Shown here: positions 35,347 to 45,799 of the stretch, piece by piece
How the letters are laid out: every line of letters starts with the position of its first letter
How positions within the stretch are numbered: the first letter of the stretch is position 1
Assembly (NCBI GenBank): GCA_026874595.1
Contig: CM049312.1
Location: forward strand, 66,682,929-66,746,928
From: Sipunculus nudus
Taxonomy: Eukaryota; Annelida; Sipuncula; Golfingiida; Sipunculidae
Length of the DNA stretch: 64,000 nucleotides
Direction: 5' to 3'
Position numbers and translations under genes: made by a program
Notes under the pieces: generated by a model
The model's input: only the letters and a program-made list of their open reading frames with translations
What the model was told of the DNA's origin: nothing
Database searches by the model: none

Positions 35347-36380
35347 AACAAGGCCTACAGGCCTAATGCGAACCTGTGCAATGGGATTACACCAGGTATA
35401 ATGCTTCCATGCTGGACCATTACTTTTCAAGAACATGTGTAACATGAAACAATTACACAAACGTCACTGCTGAAATTCTGGCATGGGTGCATACAACACA
35501 AAAATGATTGTAGCTGGCACCACCAGTCTTGTATACAACAAAGAGATATATACATATGCCCAATGTCAGCTGAGTGGTAAAATGCTTGGCTCTCTCCACT
35601 GGGGACCCGGGTTTGATTTCAGGCATGGCCATGAGAGTGGGTTGTAGTTGCCTGTCCAAGGTTGGTGGTTTTCTCCGGGTACTCTGGTTTCTCCACCCTT
35701 GCAGACTAACGAACACAACCACTGGAGCCAGGGAGAGTGCGATAAGTTATATTTACTATTTGGACAATCCATGTAAAATCAATAATTTTACATTCATATG
35801 TCTAACCCCCTCCTGCAAAATAAGCAGGGACATACACTGTGCAAAGATTATTGTAGGTGGCGCCACAAGTTTTGACACAATAAAGCCACCTGATATGTAT
35901 AAATGTGCCCAATTTTAGGCTGATGTATAAAATTCCTCTGCAGAAATAAGCAGGTGCATACACTGCAAAAAGTCAATGTAGGTGGCACCACCTGACTTGT
36001 TTATAAGAATACCATAAAAGACACATAGGCAGGTCAAAATATCAGGCCAATACATCAAACTTCCCTTGAGTTTGATGCACCGGGCTGACGAGGCTTAGGT
36101 GTGTAAGGCAGTGAACTGTGACAAATTGCTGCCTCAAGCTACTGCACTTAGTGAACTCTTTGCCTGCACCTGGCTAAACTGAGTGAACCTTTGACCTGTT
36201 CTTGGCTGCACTGAGTGAACCTTGACCTGTTACACAATCTGACACAGTTGGCAGTCAGCCAAAGCTATAAATAGATCCAGGCTGAACAGTGGTGCCAAAT
36301 CTGATGCAGTGTGCAGTCTGCCAAAGCTGTAAATAGAATGCAGCTACTGCACTGAGTGAACTCTTGACCTATACCTGGCT
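35347..36380 (+). mobile_element. Family H element, copy 2, carrying a SINE
   Basis: Starts AACAAG (35347-35352) then the GGCCTACAGGCC hairpin and AATGCGAACC. Core units of ~125 bp hold 'ggcaccaccagtct' (35517), 'ggtggcgccaca' (35856) and 'ggtggcaccacct' (35982). A SINE interrupts it at about 35572-35735. The tail has the 'gtgaactcttgacct' minisatellite and TATAAATAG-containing units (36268). Confidence 0.65.
35572..35735 (+). mobile_element. tRNA-derived SINE in family H copy 2
   Basis: An A-box-like GCTGAGTGGTAAAATGCT is followed by a B box GGGTTTGATTTCA. Then comes a conserved core 'ttttctccgggtactctggt', a phrase I recall from widespread metazoan SINEs. It interrupts the H unit between 'gcccaatgtcag' and later H sequence. 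Boundaries approximate; target duplication not resolved. Confidence 0.6.
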
Positions 36381-37235
36381 GCAGTTCTTTCAATCCTGGC
36401 ACTGTGCTACGCTCCCGAGGCAGCGGAAATCTTGTGCTTCTAAAGAAGCAACTGATTTTCACGCTGCCAGCTTTGACCGTTTATGATATATTTAGACACC
36501 AGATGGCGGTTTTGTTGTCCGCTGAAATAAATGTGCGTATGATGTGACAAGCAGCCAATCAGATGCCAATCAGCAAACACTCGACAGGCATCCTGGCTCC
36601 GCCCATTGCTGCGCTTCAAGCACCACTTGATGAGTTTCCCGTCGAATTTAAATTGGTCCCTCTGCATTCTCTCATCACTACCGATTTGATTATGACATTA
36701 TGACTGTGTTAGCGTAGCCATGTATCTGTTGTCTGCAGAACTAAAACAAGCCAGCGAGGTGTGCACGCAGCCTTTGTTGTTACGTTTCGTTTGAATTACT
36801 GTTCAAGGCCCTAAACAAGCCTCGTCAGGGGCAATTCTCTCTGAGCCTGTGACCTGTTGAGACGGTTACGCAGGGCGATGAGCTGTCACTCAAAATGAAA
36901 TAAACATGATTGGCTCCGTGTATTCCTCTCTAGGCTTTGTCTTCCAGCACAAGGTCTCATCTGATTGGACAAAAATACAGTGCTCCCCTCTGGTGTAGCA
37001 ATTCAGGATACGAGGTCATAACAAACAGCGCCTTACGATATAGGTAGTAGCCCTATAGGTAAAGCGCTGTGTAAAGAGCGTAGCACTGTGCCAAAACTAT
37101 TTATAGAGCTGACATCATCTTGGCTAATGGCCAACATCAAGGCACTGGCAATCTGCAAATAGTAAACCAAGTGCTGCCATCTGTTCACAAAAGTGGCCCC
37201 TATTTGAAATAACTTTGAAATTAATTTTCCCAATA
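36381..37235. promoter_or_regulatory. CpG-richer, CCAAT-rich promoter-like island inside UNC119 intron 1
   Basis: Five CCAAT/ATTGG boxes lie at 36555-36559, 36566-36570, 36652-36656, 36909-36913 and 36964-36968. A CCGCCC box lies at 36599-36604. CpG is denser than in the flanks. There are no recognisable repeats here, unlike both sides. It could be an alternative promoter or enhancer of UNC119 or the start of an unrecognised transcript. No coding exon is recognised. Confidence 0.35.
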
Positions 37236-37539
37236 CAAAATGCTTTTCAGCTGATTTTTTATAAAAAAGAAATCAGGAATATATGTAAAATTATTACAGA
37301 TGCATACTGAATGCAAAATTATAATACAGATATATCTCACTAATAGCAAATTCTTGAATTAAGTTGAGTAGGGATACCAATAATTTATAATCCATGTACA
37401 CTTGTCTTAATATAGCCACAGAGAGCAGAAAATCCATGATTGTAACATTGCCTGGTATGAAGAATAACTTAAATCATAAATATATTTTTAAAAGCTTTTA
37501 AGAAACATTGTTGTCAATATTAACCAAAGATAACCTGAA
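37236..37539. other. No feature recognised
   Basis: AT-rich intronic sequence. Confidence 0.4.
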
Positions 37540-38600
37540 ATCTAAATGTCTAGTGGCATGATGTAATAGATGCTGATAAACTGGTGCCAGGCTAGATGTA
37601 ACAGCATCACACAGCTAAGATATATGGTAAAATGACTCAATTCAATCTCCATAATTCAGCCAAAAATCATTCATGTGAGACCATTAAAGAATTATTATAA
37701 GAATTATTGTGGGGATTATTCTTGTAAAATATTTAACAAACTGGCTTCAGTGGCGTCAGTCGAAAAAACGTTTCGCAGGTTTATAACTCATATAGGAAGA
37801 TACAGCAAACTGGCTAAGTTCAGCTTCCCCTAACTCAGCCAAAATGCACTGAACCAAAGCCATTTGAACAAACTTGAATTATCAACATCTGAGGATAATT
37901 AATGTGTGAGATTTAAGAATTTGGCCTAGTGGTTTTTGAGAAAAAGATCTTTGTAGCCACTGGGCTAAAATTGGCTGATATGGCATATGACTAAATTCAG
38001 TTTCCCATAACTAAGCCAAAAGTCATTGAACAGAGACCATTTTATTAAAATTCAGAAAGCACTACCCTAGGATCATTTCTGTGCGATATTAAACATTTTG
38101 GCCATATGGTTTCAGAGAAGAAGTTTTTTGTAGCCCTCAGTGTGATACAGGCACTGATGACCCTGTACAAAAAAGGCTGATGCAGGTGGCGCCACCATTA
38201 CCTCAATTTCAGATATGACTCATGTGACCAACATTGGCATAAAATTTGGTGATGATTGCTCCAGCCATTTCTGAGATTGAAATTTTAATATGCTTTTTTG
38301 GACAGATGACAAAGTTCAACCTCCTGTAACTGGGCTAAAAAATCTCTGAACAAGAACCATTCAAAAAAACTTGAGAGAGATAATTCCAGGGATCATTTCT
38401 GTTAAATACTGGAAAATTTGGCTGGACAGTTTCAGAGAAGAAAATTTTTAAAGCTTTTTTAGCATTTTCCCTATAAAATCTAAGAAAATGCAGTTAGAAA
38501 AAAAATAAACAAAATCTGATAGTTTTTCAGTCGACTGATTATTTGCAAAAAATTTGGTGATGCTAGCTAGTGCCATTTATGAGATAGCTATAGTTTAAGA
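37540..38600 (+). repeat. Family I block, copy 2
   Basis: Near-identical to 34010-34640 over its first ~550 bp. It continues with further units: GGTGGCGCCACC exact at 38185-38196, 'gatgcaggtgg' and 'aaatttggtgatgattgctc'. The same continuation is seen at 52370-52740. Confidence 0.65.
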
Positions 38601-38624
38601 ACAGACGACTGAGAACGTACCACA

Positions 38625-39305
38625 GAAGAAGCACGACATAAGGTGGTTTTCCATAAGTGCGTAGTGCGTATCCATAGTCCGAATGCGTAGTCCAAATGCA
38701 TAGTCCATATCTGCAAAGTTCTTTTTCCATAAGTACGTATATGCGTAGTCCGTACTCCGTCTCGATAGGTGCTCGATAGTTAAAGTTTTTCTTTTTTTGC
38801 AAGCCATTTCACCATATATTTATTGTACATTTGTATATATTAGCATCAAAATGAAACAATGAAATTAAAAAAATAAAAGTTCTAAAAGATCATAATTAGT
38901 AATATTTTATACGCGACAGTGATGTTAACGCTTCAATCATCTAAAAATCATGTTGTATGTGATAAAGAAAGGAAAACAAGATTCAGCCAAATGCCAATGT
39001 TTGGTTTCATGGAAAACTGATGCCAGAAATGACATTCATTCCAGTTGGAAATAGAGACTGTGCATACAGCACAGCCTGAATGGGGAAAACTCTATGCTAA
39101 ACCTGAAATCGACACAATGATTGGTATGCGTAGTGCGCAAAAATCGCTCCTGGCAGCGTGCGGATAGGGACTACGCATACGTACTACACATGCAGATGAA
39201 TGGAAACGGCCCAGTTAAAAAGTCTACAAAGCGATTTTTGCGGACTACGCATAAGGACTACAGATACGGACTACGCACTTATGGAAAAGCAACTATACGA
39301 CCAAC
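38625..39305. mobile_element. Foldback element whose arms contain short tandem repeats
   Basis: The left arm (about 38640-38770) has 'ttttccataagtgcgtagt' and repeated 'gcgtagtccg'-like units. The right arm (about 39160-39302) has the reverse: 'ggactacgcacttatggaaa' and repeated 'ggactacgca'. The arms are inverted repeats with variable unit numbers around a ~390-bp AT-rich centre. No transposase. Confidence 0.65.
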
Positions 39306-39499
39306 ACCGTCGCACCTTCGCATAAGCTCACAGGTTCGCTAAAAAACATGAACAGATCCACTGGAACCTTGTCAGGTAGAGCTATTGTAACAATTAAGCA
39401 TCAAATATCTTACTAAGGTGCATTATTCATTGTTAAGTTCTATTACTGGTATTAGCAATCTTCATAAACAAGAATGGCTTTGTTTTGCAGCACAAAAAG

Positions 39500-39895
39500 A
39501 GATATATGTCACCCCCCTATGGGCCATCCCAAAACATTAGGGGTAAAATATGGACTATCTCAAAACAATGATTCTAGATTTCAGCTGATTTGACCTTGAC
39601 GATCCTGGTCAAGGTCACCAGTTTTCGAACTCATCCAAGAACATTGTAGGAACAATGTGTACCAAATTTGAGGACAAAATGTGAAATACTTCAAAAGTAA
39701 TGAGGTTCACAAAAATTTTACATTCCTGCAGATTTGACCTTGAAGATGAAAGTTAAGGTCACCAGGTTTCGAACTGGTCTGAGATTTTGGTAGGAACAAT
39801 GAATGTTTCAAGTTTTCAAGGAAAATATGCAGCCCTTCAAAAGCTATTGCATTCACAAGGCAAAGAGTACTTTTTGACTTTGATGGTCCTGGTCA
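39500..39895. repeat. Diverged tandem repeat with nuclear-receptor-like half-sites
   Basis: Two to three ~120-150-bp units of the form 'gatttgaccttga...aaggtcacc..ttttcgaact..gtaggaacaatg'. The first has TGACCTTGA (39591-39599) and TCAAGGTCA (39609-39617) as an inverted pair. Confidence 0.55.
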
Positions 39896-39899
39896 CTTC

Positions 39900-40100
39900 C
39901 ACTTTTTTAGTGCTTGCTTAACTAAGTACCATGTACATCTGCAGACACAACCATTCAGCAGTCTGCCCATCAAGCCTGCAGAGCATTCACCATTGGTGGG
40001 GGCAGACTGTGAAAAATCTCACCACCTTGGCAGAGATTCGAACTCATGAAATCCCAGCTTTGAGCCTTGTACCCTACCCCTAGACCACAGTAGCAGGTAA
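39900..40100 (-). mobile_element. tRNA-derived SINE copy
   Basis: The minus strand has the A-box region TGGTCTAGGGGTAGGGT (40087-40071) and B box GTTCGAATCTC (40043-40033). They are spaced about 30 bases apart, as in a tRNA head. A body follows with CAGTCTGCCCCCACCAATGG. It is a SINE rather than a tRNA gene, because the second half of the tRNA fold does not close. Confidence 0.7.
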
Positions 40101-40477
40101 TATCACTGGACTTACAAAATATAAGACACACAGGGTTCACAGACCTGCCAAAGGTAAATTACCAAAAACAGAGCAACTGCCCTGGTAAAAAAGAGAAGCC
40201 TTCTTTGAAATAAAGAGTGAAAAAAAAAAGAGTAAATTAAGCAGCAATTCCCCGTTTTTTGGGGGACTGAAGAATAAAGATGTGCTCAGCATACAAGGTA
40301 TGTGTAATATATATCGCTCATTGCACATCCCCCTCTATAAATTTAAGGGCATTATCCATATGGTGTGACACATGCTGAGGATTTGCATTAACTGCGAAAT
40401 GTGTCCTATTATTGTTTTAACTGGATTGTTATAGCAGGAGAGAAACAGTATACATCAAAAGTTTTTCACTAAAATAA
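40101..40477. other. No feature recognised
   Basis: AT-rich intronic sequence; the minus-strand frame at 40137-40328 shows no domain. Confidence 0.4.
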
Positions 40478-42633
40478 AACAAGTGGCCCAAGGGCCATGA
40501 CACTCAGCTAATTTTGACTGGGTGCCCATTTTCTTTATTAATGTTATATATTGTCTGTGAGAATAGCCTATGGCTAAAGTTACAGTGTTGAAAAATGGAC
40601 AGAAAAAAAAAATTTCAGGATTCATAGGAGACCCGCCCAGGACGTCCCTGGATTTTACAACGGAGGGTTCCAAGGAAAATAGATACAATTTGTACCCTGT
40701 CTGTCTGAGTGCTCAAAATCATGTTTCTTGTCCATAGCTGGCAGAATGTAGGTCACTGTGATCCAATTTCAGGTTTCCAAGGAGAATTGCCAAGGATTTC
40801 CCTGAATGTCATGTTAGAAGATTCTAGGGCTAATGGATACAATTGGTGCCTTGTCTGTCTGGGTGATCAAAACCATTTTTCAGCCCATAGGTCACACAAT
40901 ATAGGTCACCATGACCTAATTTCAGGTTTCCAAGGACACTTGACTAGGACCTCCCTGAATTTTATATTAAAAGATTCTAGGCCTATTGGATACAATTTGT
41001 GCCCTGTCTGACTGTCTGGGTGCTGATATCACATCTTTTCTGATTCGTTGCAAAATATATATCATGGTGACCTAATTTCAGTTTTCACAGACATTTGCCA
41101 AGGACTTCTCAGAATGTTACATTGAAGATTCTAGGCCTAAAAAATACAATGTGTGACCTGCCTGACTTTCTGGATGCTCAAAATCCTGTTTCTGGCCTGT
41201 AGGTCACAAAATGTTGGTCACTATGACCTAATTTCAGGTTTCCAAAGAGATTTGCCTAGGACTTCCCAGGATGTTGCATTAGAAGATTCTAGGCCAAACA
41301 GATACGATTTGTGCCAATCTGACATTCAAGGTGCTCAAAATCAGGTTTTTGTCTCGTAGGTCACATAATGTGGGTGACCATGACCTAATATTAGGTTTCG
41401 GAGGAGATTTGCCAGGAGCCTCCCAGGAAATTGTGTAAGAAGATTCTAGGCCTTACCAATACAATTTGTCACCATCTGACATTCAGATTGTTCATATTAT
41501 ATCTTTTTCCTATAGGTTGCAGAATATAGGTCACAGTGACCTAATTTCTGGTTTCCAAGGACAATTGCCTCCCCAAATGTCACATTGGAGGATTCTAGGC
41601 CTAATGAATACCATATGTGCCCCATCTGACTGTCTGGGTGCTAAAGATCATGTTTTTTTGCCCATAGGTCACAAAATATAGGTCACCATGAACTAATTTC
41701 AGGTTTTCAAGAAGATTTGACTAGACACTCCAAGGATATTGAGTTAAAGATTCTGGGCCTCACATGTACAATTTGTCCCCATTTGACATTCAGGGTGCTC
41801 GAAATCATGTTTTTGGCCGGAAGGTCACAAAATAAAGGTCAGCATGACCTACTTTCAGGTTTCCAAGGAGATTAGCCTAGGACCTCAAAAATGTCTCATT
41901 GAAGGATTCTATGCCTTATAAATTCAATTTGAGCCCCGTTTGACTGTCTGGATGCTAAAAATCATGTTTTCGGCCTGTAGGTTATAAAATATAGAACACC
42001 ATGACCTTATTTCAGGTTTCAAAGGAGATGTATGCCTTGAAACTCCCAGGATATTGTGTTAGAAGATCCTAGGCCTAAGGGATACTATTTGTGCCCAATC
42101 TGACTGTCTGGGTGCTAAAAATCATGTTTTCAGCCCACAGGTCACAAAATATAGATCACCATGACCTAATTTCAGGTTTCAAAGGAGATTTGCCTAGAAA
42201 TTCCCAGGTTATTGTGTTAGAATATTCTAGGCTGGATCCACAGATACGATTTGTCCTCATCTGACATTCAGGGTGCTCATATGACATATTTCGCAGAATA
42301 TAGGTCATGGTGATCTAGTTTCAGGTTTCCAAGGACATTAGCCTTGGATATCTGAAAATGTCAGGTTAGAAGTGTCTAGGCCTAATGGATAAAATCTGTG
42401 CCCCGTCTGACTGTCTGGGTGCTCAAAATCATGTTTTTGGCCCATAAGTCACAAAATATAGATCACCATGGGTTTCCAAGGAGATTTGCCAAGGACCTCC
42501 CTGGATGTACAGTAAGAAGTTTCTAGGTCTAACGGTTATGATTTGTGCCCTGTTAACGGAAGGACGGCCAGACAGACGCCGGACAAAGGGTAATCGCAAT
42601 AGCTCAGATGACTTACAGTCAGCTGAGCTAAAA
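40478..42633 (+). mobile_element. Helentron/pearl-like element F with ~155-bp core repeats
   Basis: 5' terminus AACAAG (40478-40483) then TGGCCCAAGGGCCA and ATGACACTCAGCT. The 3' part has GGACGGCCAGACAGACG, then the hairpin GCTCAGATGAC (42602-42612) / GTCAGCTGAGC (42618-42628) and TAAAA. Size 2.16 kb. The interior is almost entirely a ~155-bp tandem array. The whole element has the layout of bivalve pearl/CvA elements. Non-coding. Confidence 0.8.
40730..42540 (+). repeat. Tandem array of ~155-bp units, each with an ERE-like palindrome
   Basis: About 12 units. The landmark palindrome starts near 40750, 40903, 41059, 41215, 41372, 41528, 41680, 41836, 41993, 42153, 42302 and 42460, spaced 149-160 bp. 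Shared unit text: 'aggtcacaaaatatagg', 'taatttcaggtttccaagga', 'gaagattctaggcc', 'caatttgtgcccc' and 'gactgtctgggtgctcaaaa'. GGTCAnnnTGACC is perfect in the units at 40903, 41215, 41528 and 41836. It has one change in 41680, 42153 and 42302. Confidence 0.9.
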
Positions 42634-44507
42634 TGAGTTAAAAACACAAAGCTGTAAATGAGTAATTAGCATCATTTTCGAAAATCCTCGAAAAAAAGAG
42701 CGACTCTTTTTAAAAAGAGTGATTTTGCAGGCCTGGTTCAGTGGATCATCATAATACACCTCCAGCTACTGGAGATTATTAACTTGAAGGCTGGCCTAGT
42801 TGCACTCAAATGAACCTACTGTAGACACATTGTGTTGAATTCCCAAGCAGGCAACCCTTTGATGTGAAGGATAATTAAAATATGGCTATATAGCCCAGGA
42901 ACCTTACCTCATTATACCTGTACCTGGAAAGAAGCAACTGAACTAAGCATGTCACCTGGCAGGTTATTTACTGGTAATAACAACACACAAAGAAGGTAGC
43001 GAATGCATCATTATTGGTCATCTCACTTGAACAAGCAAACTTTTCAATTTGAGATATTCGCAGGTGGGTTCAAAACATTATAAGAAAGCCTCTCCTCTGT
43101 GCAGAGAATTAGGACCACCCCAGGAAAACACCAAATAATTCTGTTAAAAAATTCTGTACAAATTACTTCATTTTCAGGGTTGACAGACCTGGTCCCAAAT
43201 GCATCTGGATAATTTAAGGCAAATGAATTTGAAGTTATATAAGCATCTGATTTGATTCATAATACTTAAATAATTTATAAATAAAATTGCTATGATCTAA
43301 TACTGGTAGTACAGGTTTCTTCTACCCCCCCCCCCCCCCCCCCCCGCTCTTAATTTACAGTAATTCTCAGGTCAAACACACACACTATGATTTCATCTTC
43401 CTTTAATACTGGTGGGCAATCCCTTTTAAAAAACGGACCAAACTAAGAACCAATGTGCAGTTTAAACATTTTCATATGTTCATACTGCTTAAAACTTAAA
43501 AAGTGTGAAGTTTGACATGATTTGTTCATAAATTATAGGAAATTGATACTGGTATGTGTATAATGTTAACTTTGTTTTGTATATATTTGGAAATGAATCA
43601 TGTTAATATTGCAATGTGCAAAGTATGTAAGTAGGAAAATCTCTAGCCAAGCCTTTTTTAACATCCTTTTTAATATTTTTCTTTAATACTGGTATTGAAC
43701 AATGCGCTATAATGGAAGAGATAAGCCTATTATATACATATGGTACATTATTTGATTAAAAAATTCAGTGCTCCTAACTAAAACATTCAATTTATTTTTT
43801 TTAAATATTCATTGAAATAAAAAAAAAATCAGAGGCGGATCCAGGATTTAGGAAAAGGAAGAGGGTCCAATCCAGACCCCCTGGACCCCCCTCAATCAGA
43901 ATCTGAGATTTTTAATGTTGTGAGTTCAGTTTTCATCCTACAATATATAATTTAAAAACCTTTCCCATATTATTTTTAACCTTCATTTAAAAGGGTGACA
44001 ATAAAATGAATCTTTGATATAATAAATACTGACATCCAGGCTGGTTTCTTTCATTATATAAGGAAAACATGAGAAACAACATTACATATAACTATCTGAG
44101 GCAGGTGAAAACAAAGCATTAATCACTCTAATCGATACGAGTCAACACGGTGTCGCGCCTTGACGGTTCTGCTCAAACGAGACTGGTGTAAGACAGACCA
44201 CAACGTTACCTCAACCTTCAATAATAACAAGACCGTATTCCTTTAAACCCGGCCTGCTTCAGTGGCTGATAAGCTAGCCAGTCATTATGGACAGCCTAGG
44301 AAAGCTTCTGGTCAGTGGTCAGTCTGAAGCCACCAGCACTGTGTCACTATCAGTATCAGTCACTAATGACTGGCCAACGCGCCACAGAGCTCAACGCACC
44401 AAGCACCATACAGACTTTGGGCGGCGTTTACACCACAAAATGTTCATTGTTTTCAATATCAAATAGCTATTAACAAGAAACTAGGGTTAAGAAACAAGCT
44501 GACTTAC
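42634..44507. other. Start of UNC119 intron 1; minor repeats only
   Basis: It contains a C-run (43325-43345) and a short hAT-MITE-like fragment starting CAGAGGCGGATCCAGGATTT (43831-43905). A less AT-rich stretch (44130-44420) lies next to exon 1. No further exon was recognised. Confidence 0.45.
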
Positions 44508-44691
44508 TTTCTGTGATTTTATTAAGCCTAAGCACATCCTCAGGTGTTATATATTCTTTCCTTAACAGTTCCTCTTCACTTGTGGTACCACTGACTTTTG
44601 TTGTGTCTGTTTTGGCTTTGGCCTGCCGAGCTAAGAAACCACCACCGCGCTTTTTATTACCCGCACTGGAATTCCTCCCGTTTGAACTCAT
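44508..44691 (-). CDS. UNC119: UNC119 coding exon 1
   Basis: This exon encodes the start of the myristoyl-cargo chaperone UNC119: 61 codons plus one base. The N-terminus (MSSNGRNSSAGNKKRGGGFL) is polar and basic, like vertebrate UNC119B. It then reaches the conserved YITPEDVLRLNKITE block that precedes the beta-sandwich. The donor is GAAA/GTAAGT, with GT at 44507-44506. The dangling A joins AC of exon 2 (19863) to make Asn. An in-frame ATG nine codons upstream (44718) is possible, but the inner Met fits the family length better. Intron 1 is about 24.6 kb, unusually long and full of transposons. Confidence 0.93.
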
Positions 44692-44920
44692 TCTGGGTTG
44701 TGATGAGCTTATAAACAAAATGTAGCGCTTTGGTTATCTTGGCCTGTTGATGCAAGGTAGCCGTTACGGCGTGAGATATTCAGAATTTTTCCTCACTGAC
44801 AACCAACAAACAATCAACAGTCGCCATACCTGTTAAACCAATATGGCGATGTGCATTGCAGTGTGGGAAGGAAACAGCGACATCTGTAGGCGACTTGCGA
44901 AAATAGAGTGCGTTTTCTTG
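44692..44920 (-). promoter_or_regulatory. Probable UNC119 5' UTR and promoter
   Basis: The region directly upstream of the UNC119 start is less AT-rich and CpG-containing. It holds a CCAAT (in 'aaaccaatatggcg') and a YY1-like ATGGCG near 44840. There is no clear TATA box. Inferred from position and composition; the start site is not known. Confidence 0.4.
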
Positions 44921-45522
44921 AACAATGCTTGAAAGGTTGAATATTGATTTAGTGTATCAAAAAGGCTCCATGTAAAAAATAAATGATCTAAATTGTAATT
45001 TTCAAATTATTAAATGCAACGTAAAAGTAATTACAAGGTCGAGTGAACGATTGAGATTAAAGGGGAAAATGTTACATAAAAAGAAAGAGCATCTCAGTTC
45101 ACATTAAACATTATTTAGATAAAAATATGATAAAACCGTATTTTGAATGGAATTTTCATAATATCTGTACCATGTAACCAGCTGGCTGCCAGAGTATGTG
45201 TCTGTGTCAAATAATTATCAACTTTAATATTTGATTATTTTATATTTTTGGTTTACTGTATGAATTAACTTGATCTATATTTATTACTCTAATAATGTTT
45301 TGTTGTCAATAATCCTATCACAATTAAGTTTTTAAACAATAGGAGCGTCAATATAAAGGAGGGTGTGAGGTGGGTGGGGGAAGGCTTTTGGGCCTATCCG
45401 GCCCCCTGCCCCATGTTTTAGCAAGCGTATGTATGTGAGTGCATGTGGGTGTAAACGGTGTGTGTGGGGGGGGGGGGGGGGGGACGATCACTGTAATCCC
45501 CCCTTTAGCTATTCAGAAAACA

Positions 45523-45557
<35 letters not shown>

Positions 45558-45799
45558 GTATGATAGATTTTTCCCATGAATAGTTTGATAGACTGCCCCC
45601 CCCCCCTTGAGATCTGAGCATTCTCAGGCAAAAAAAAAAATGTTGGCAGTATTTGCAAGAAAGTTCAGTTCGATTTGACCGGTACGTGACTCAGTTACCC
45701 TTAAGAAACGTGAATAAACAGTTCCAAACAATAATGTTCGGTGATAAATGCTATACATTATAAGAAAAATACCCACAGAGCCTTGCTAAGCTGATCGAG
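44921..45799. other. Intergenic AT-rich sequence with G and TA runs
   Basis: It includes a G-run (45466-45483), a TA run (about 45530-45553) and a C-run (about 45596-45606). No gene. Confidence 0.5.

Noticed and set aside
35453-35722. Minus-strand frame with WRNQSTRRKPPTLDRQL
   Set aside because: Antisense of the SINE inserted in family H; not a gene.
40014-40100. Possible tRNA gene with A and B boxes
   Set aside because: No closed cloverleaf; the head continues into a SINE body and a sibling copy exists near 19273.
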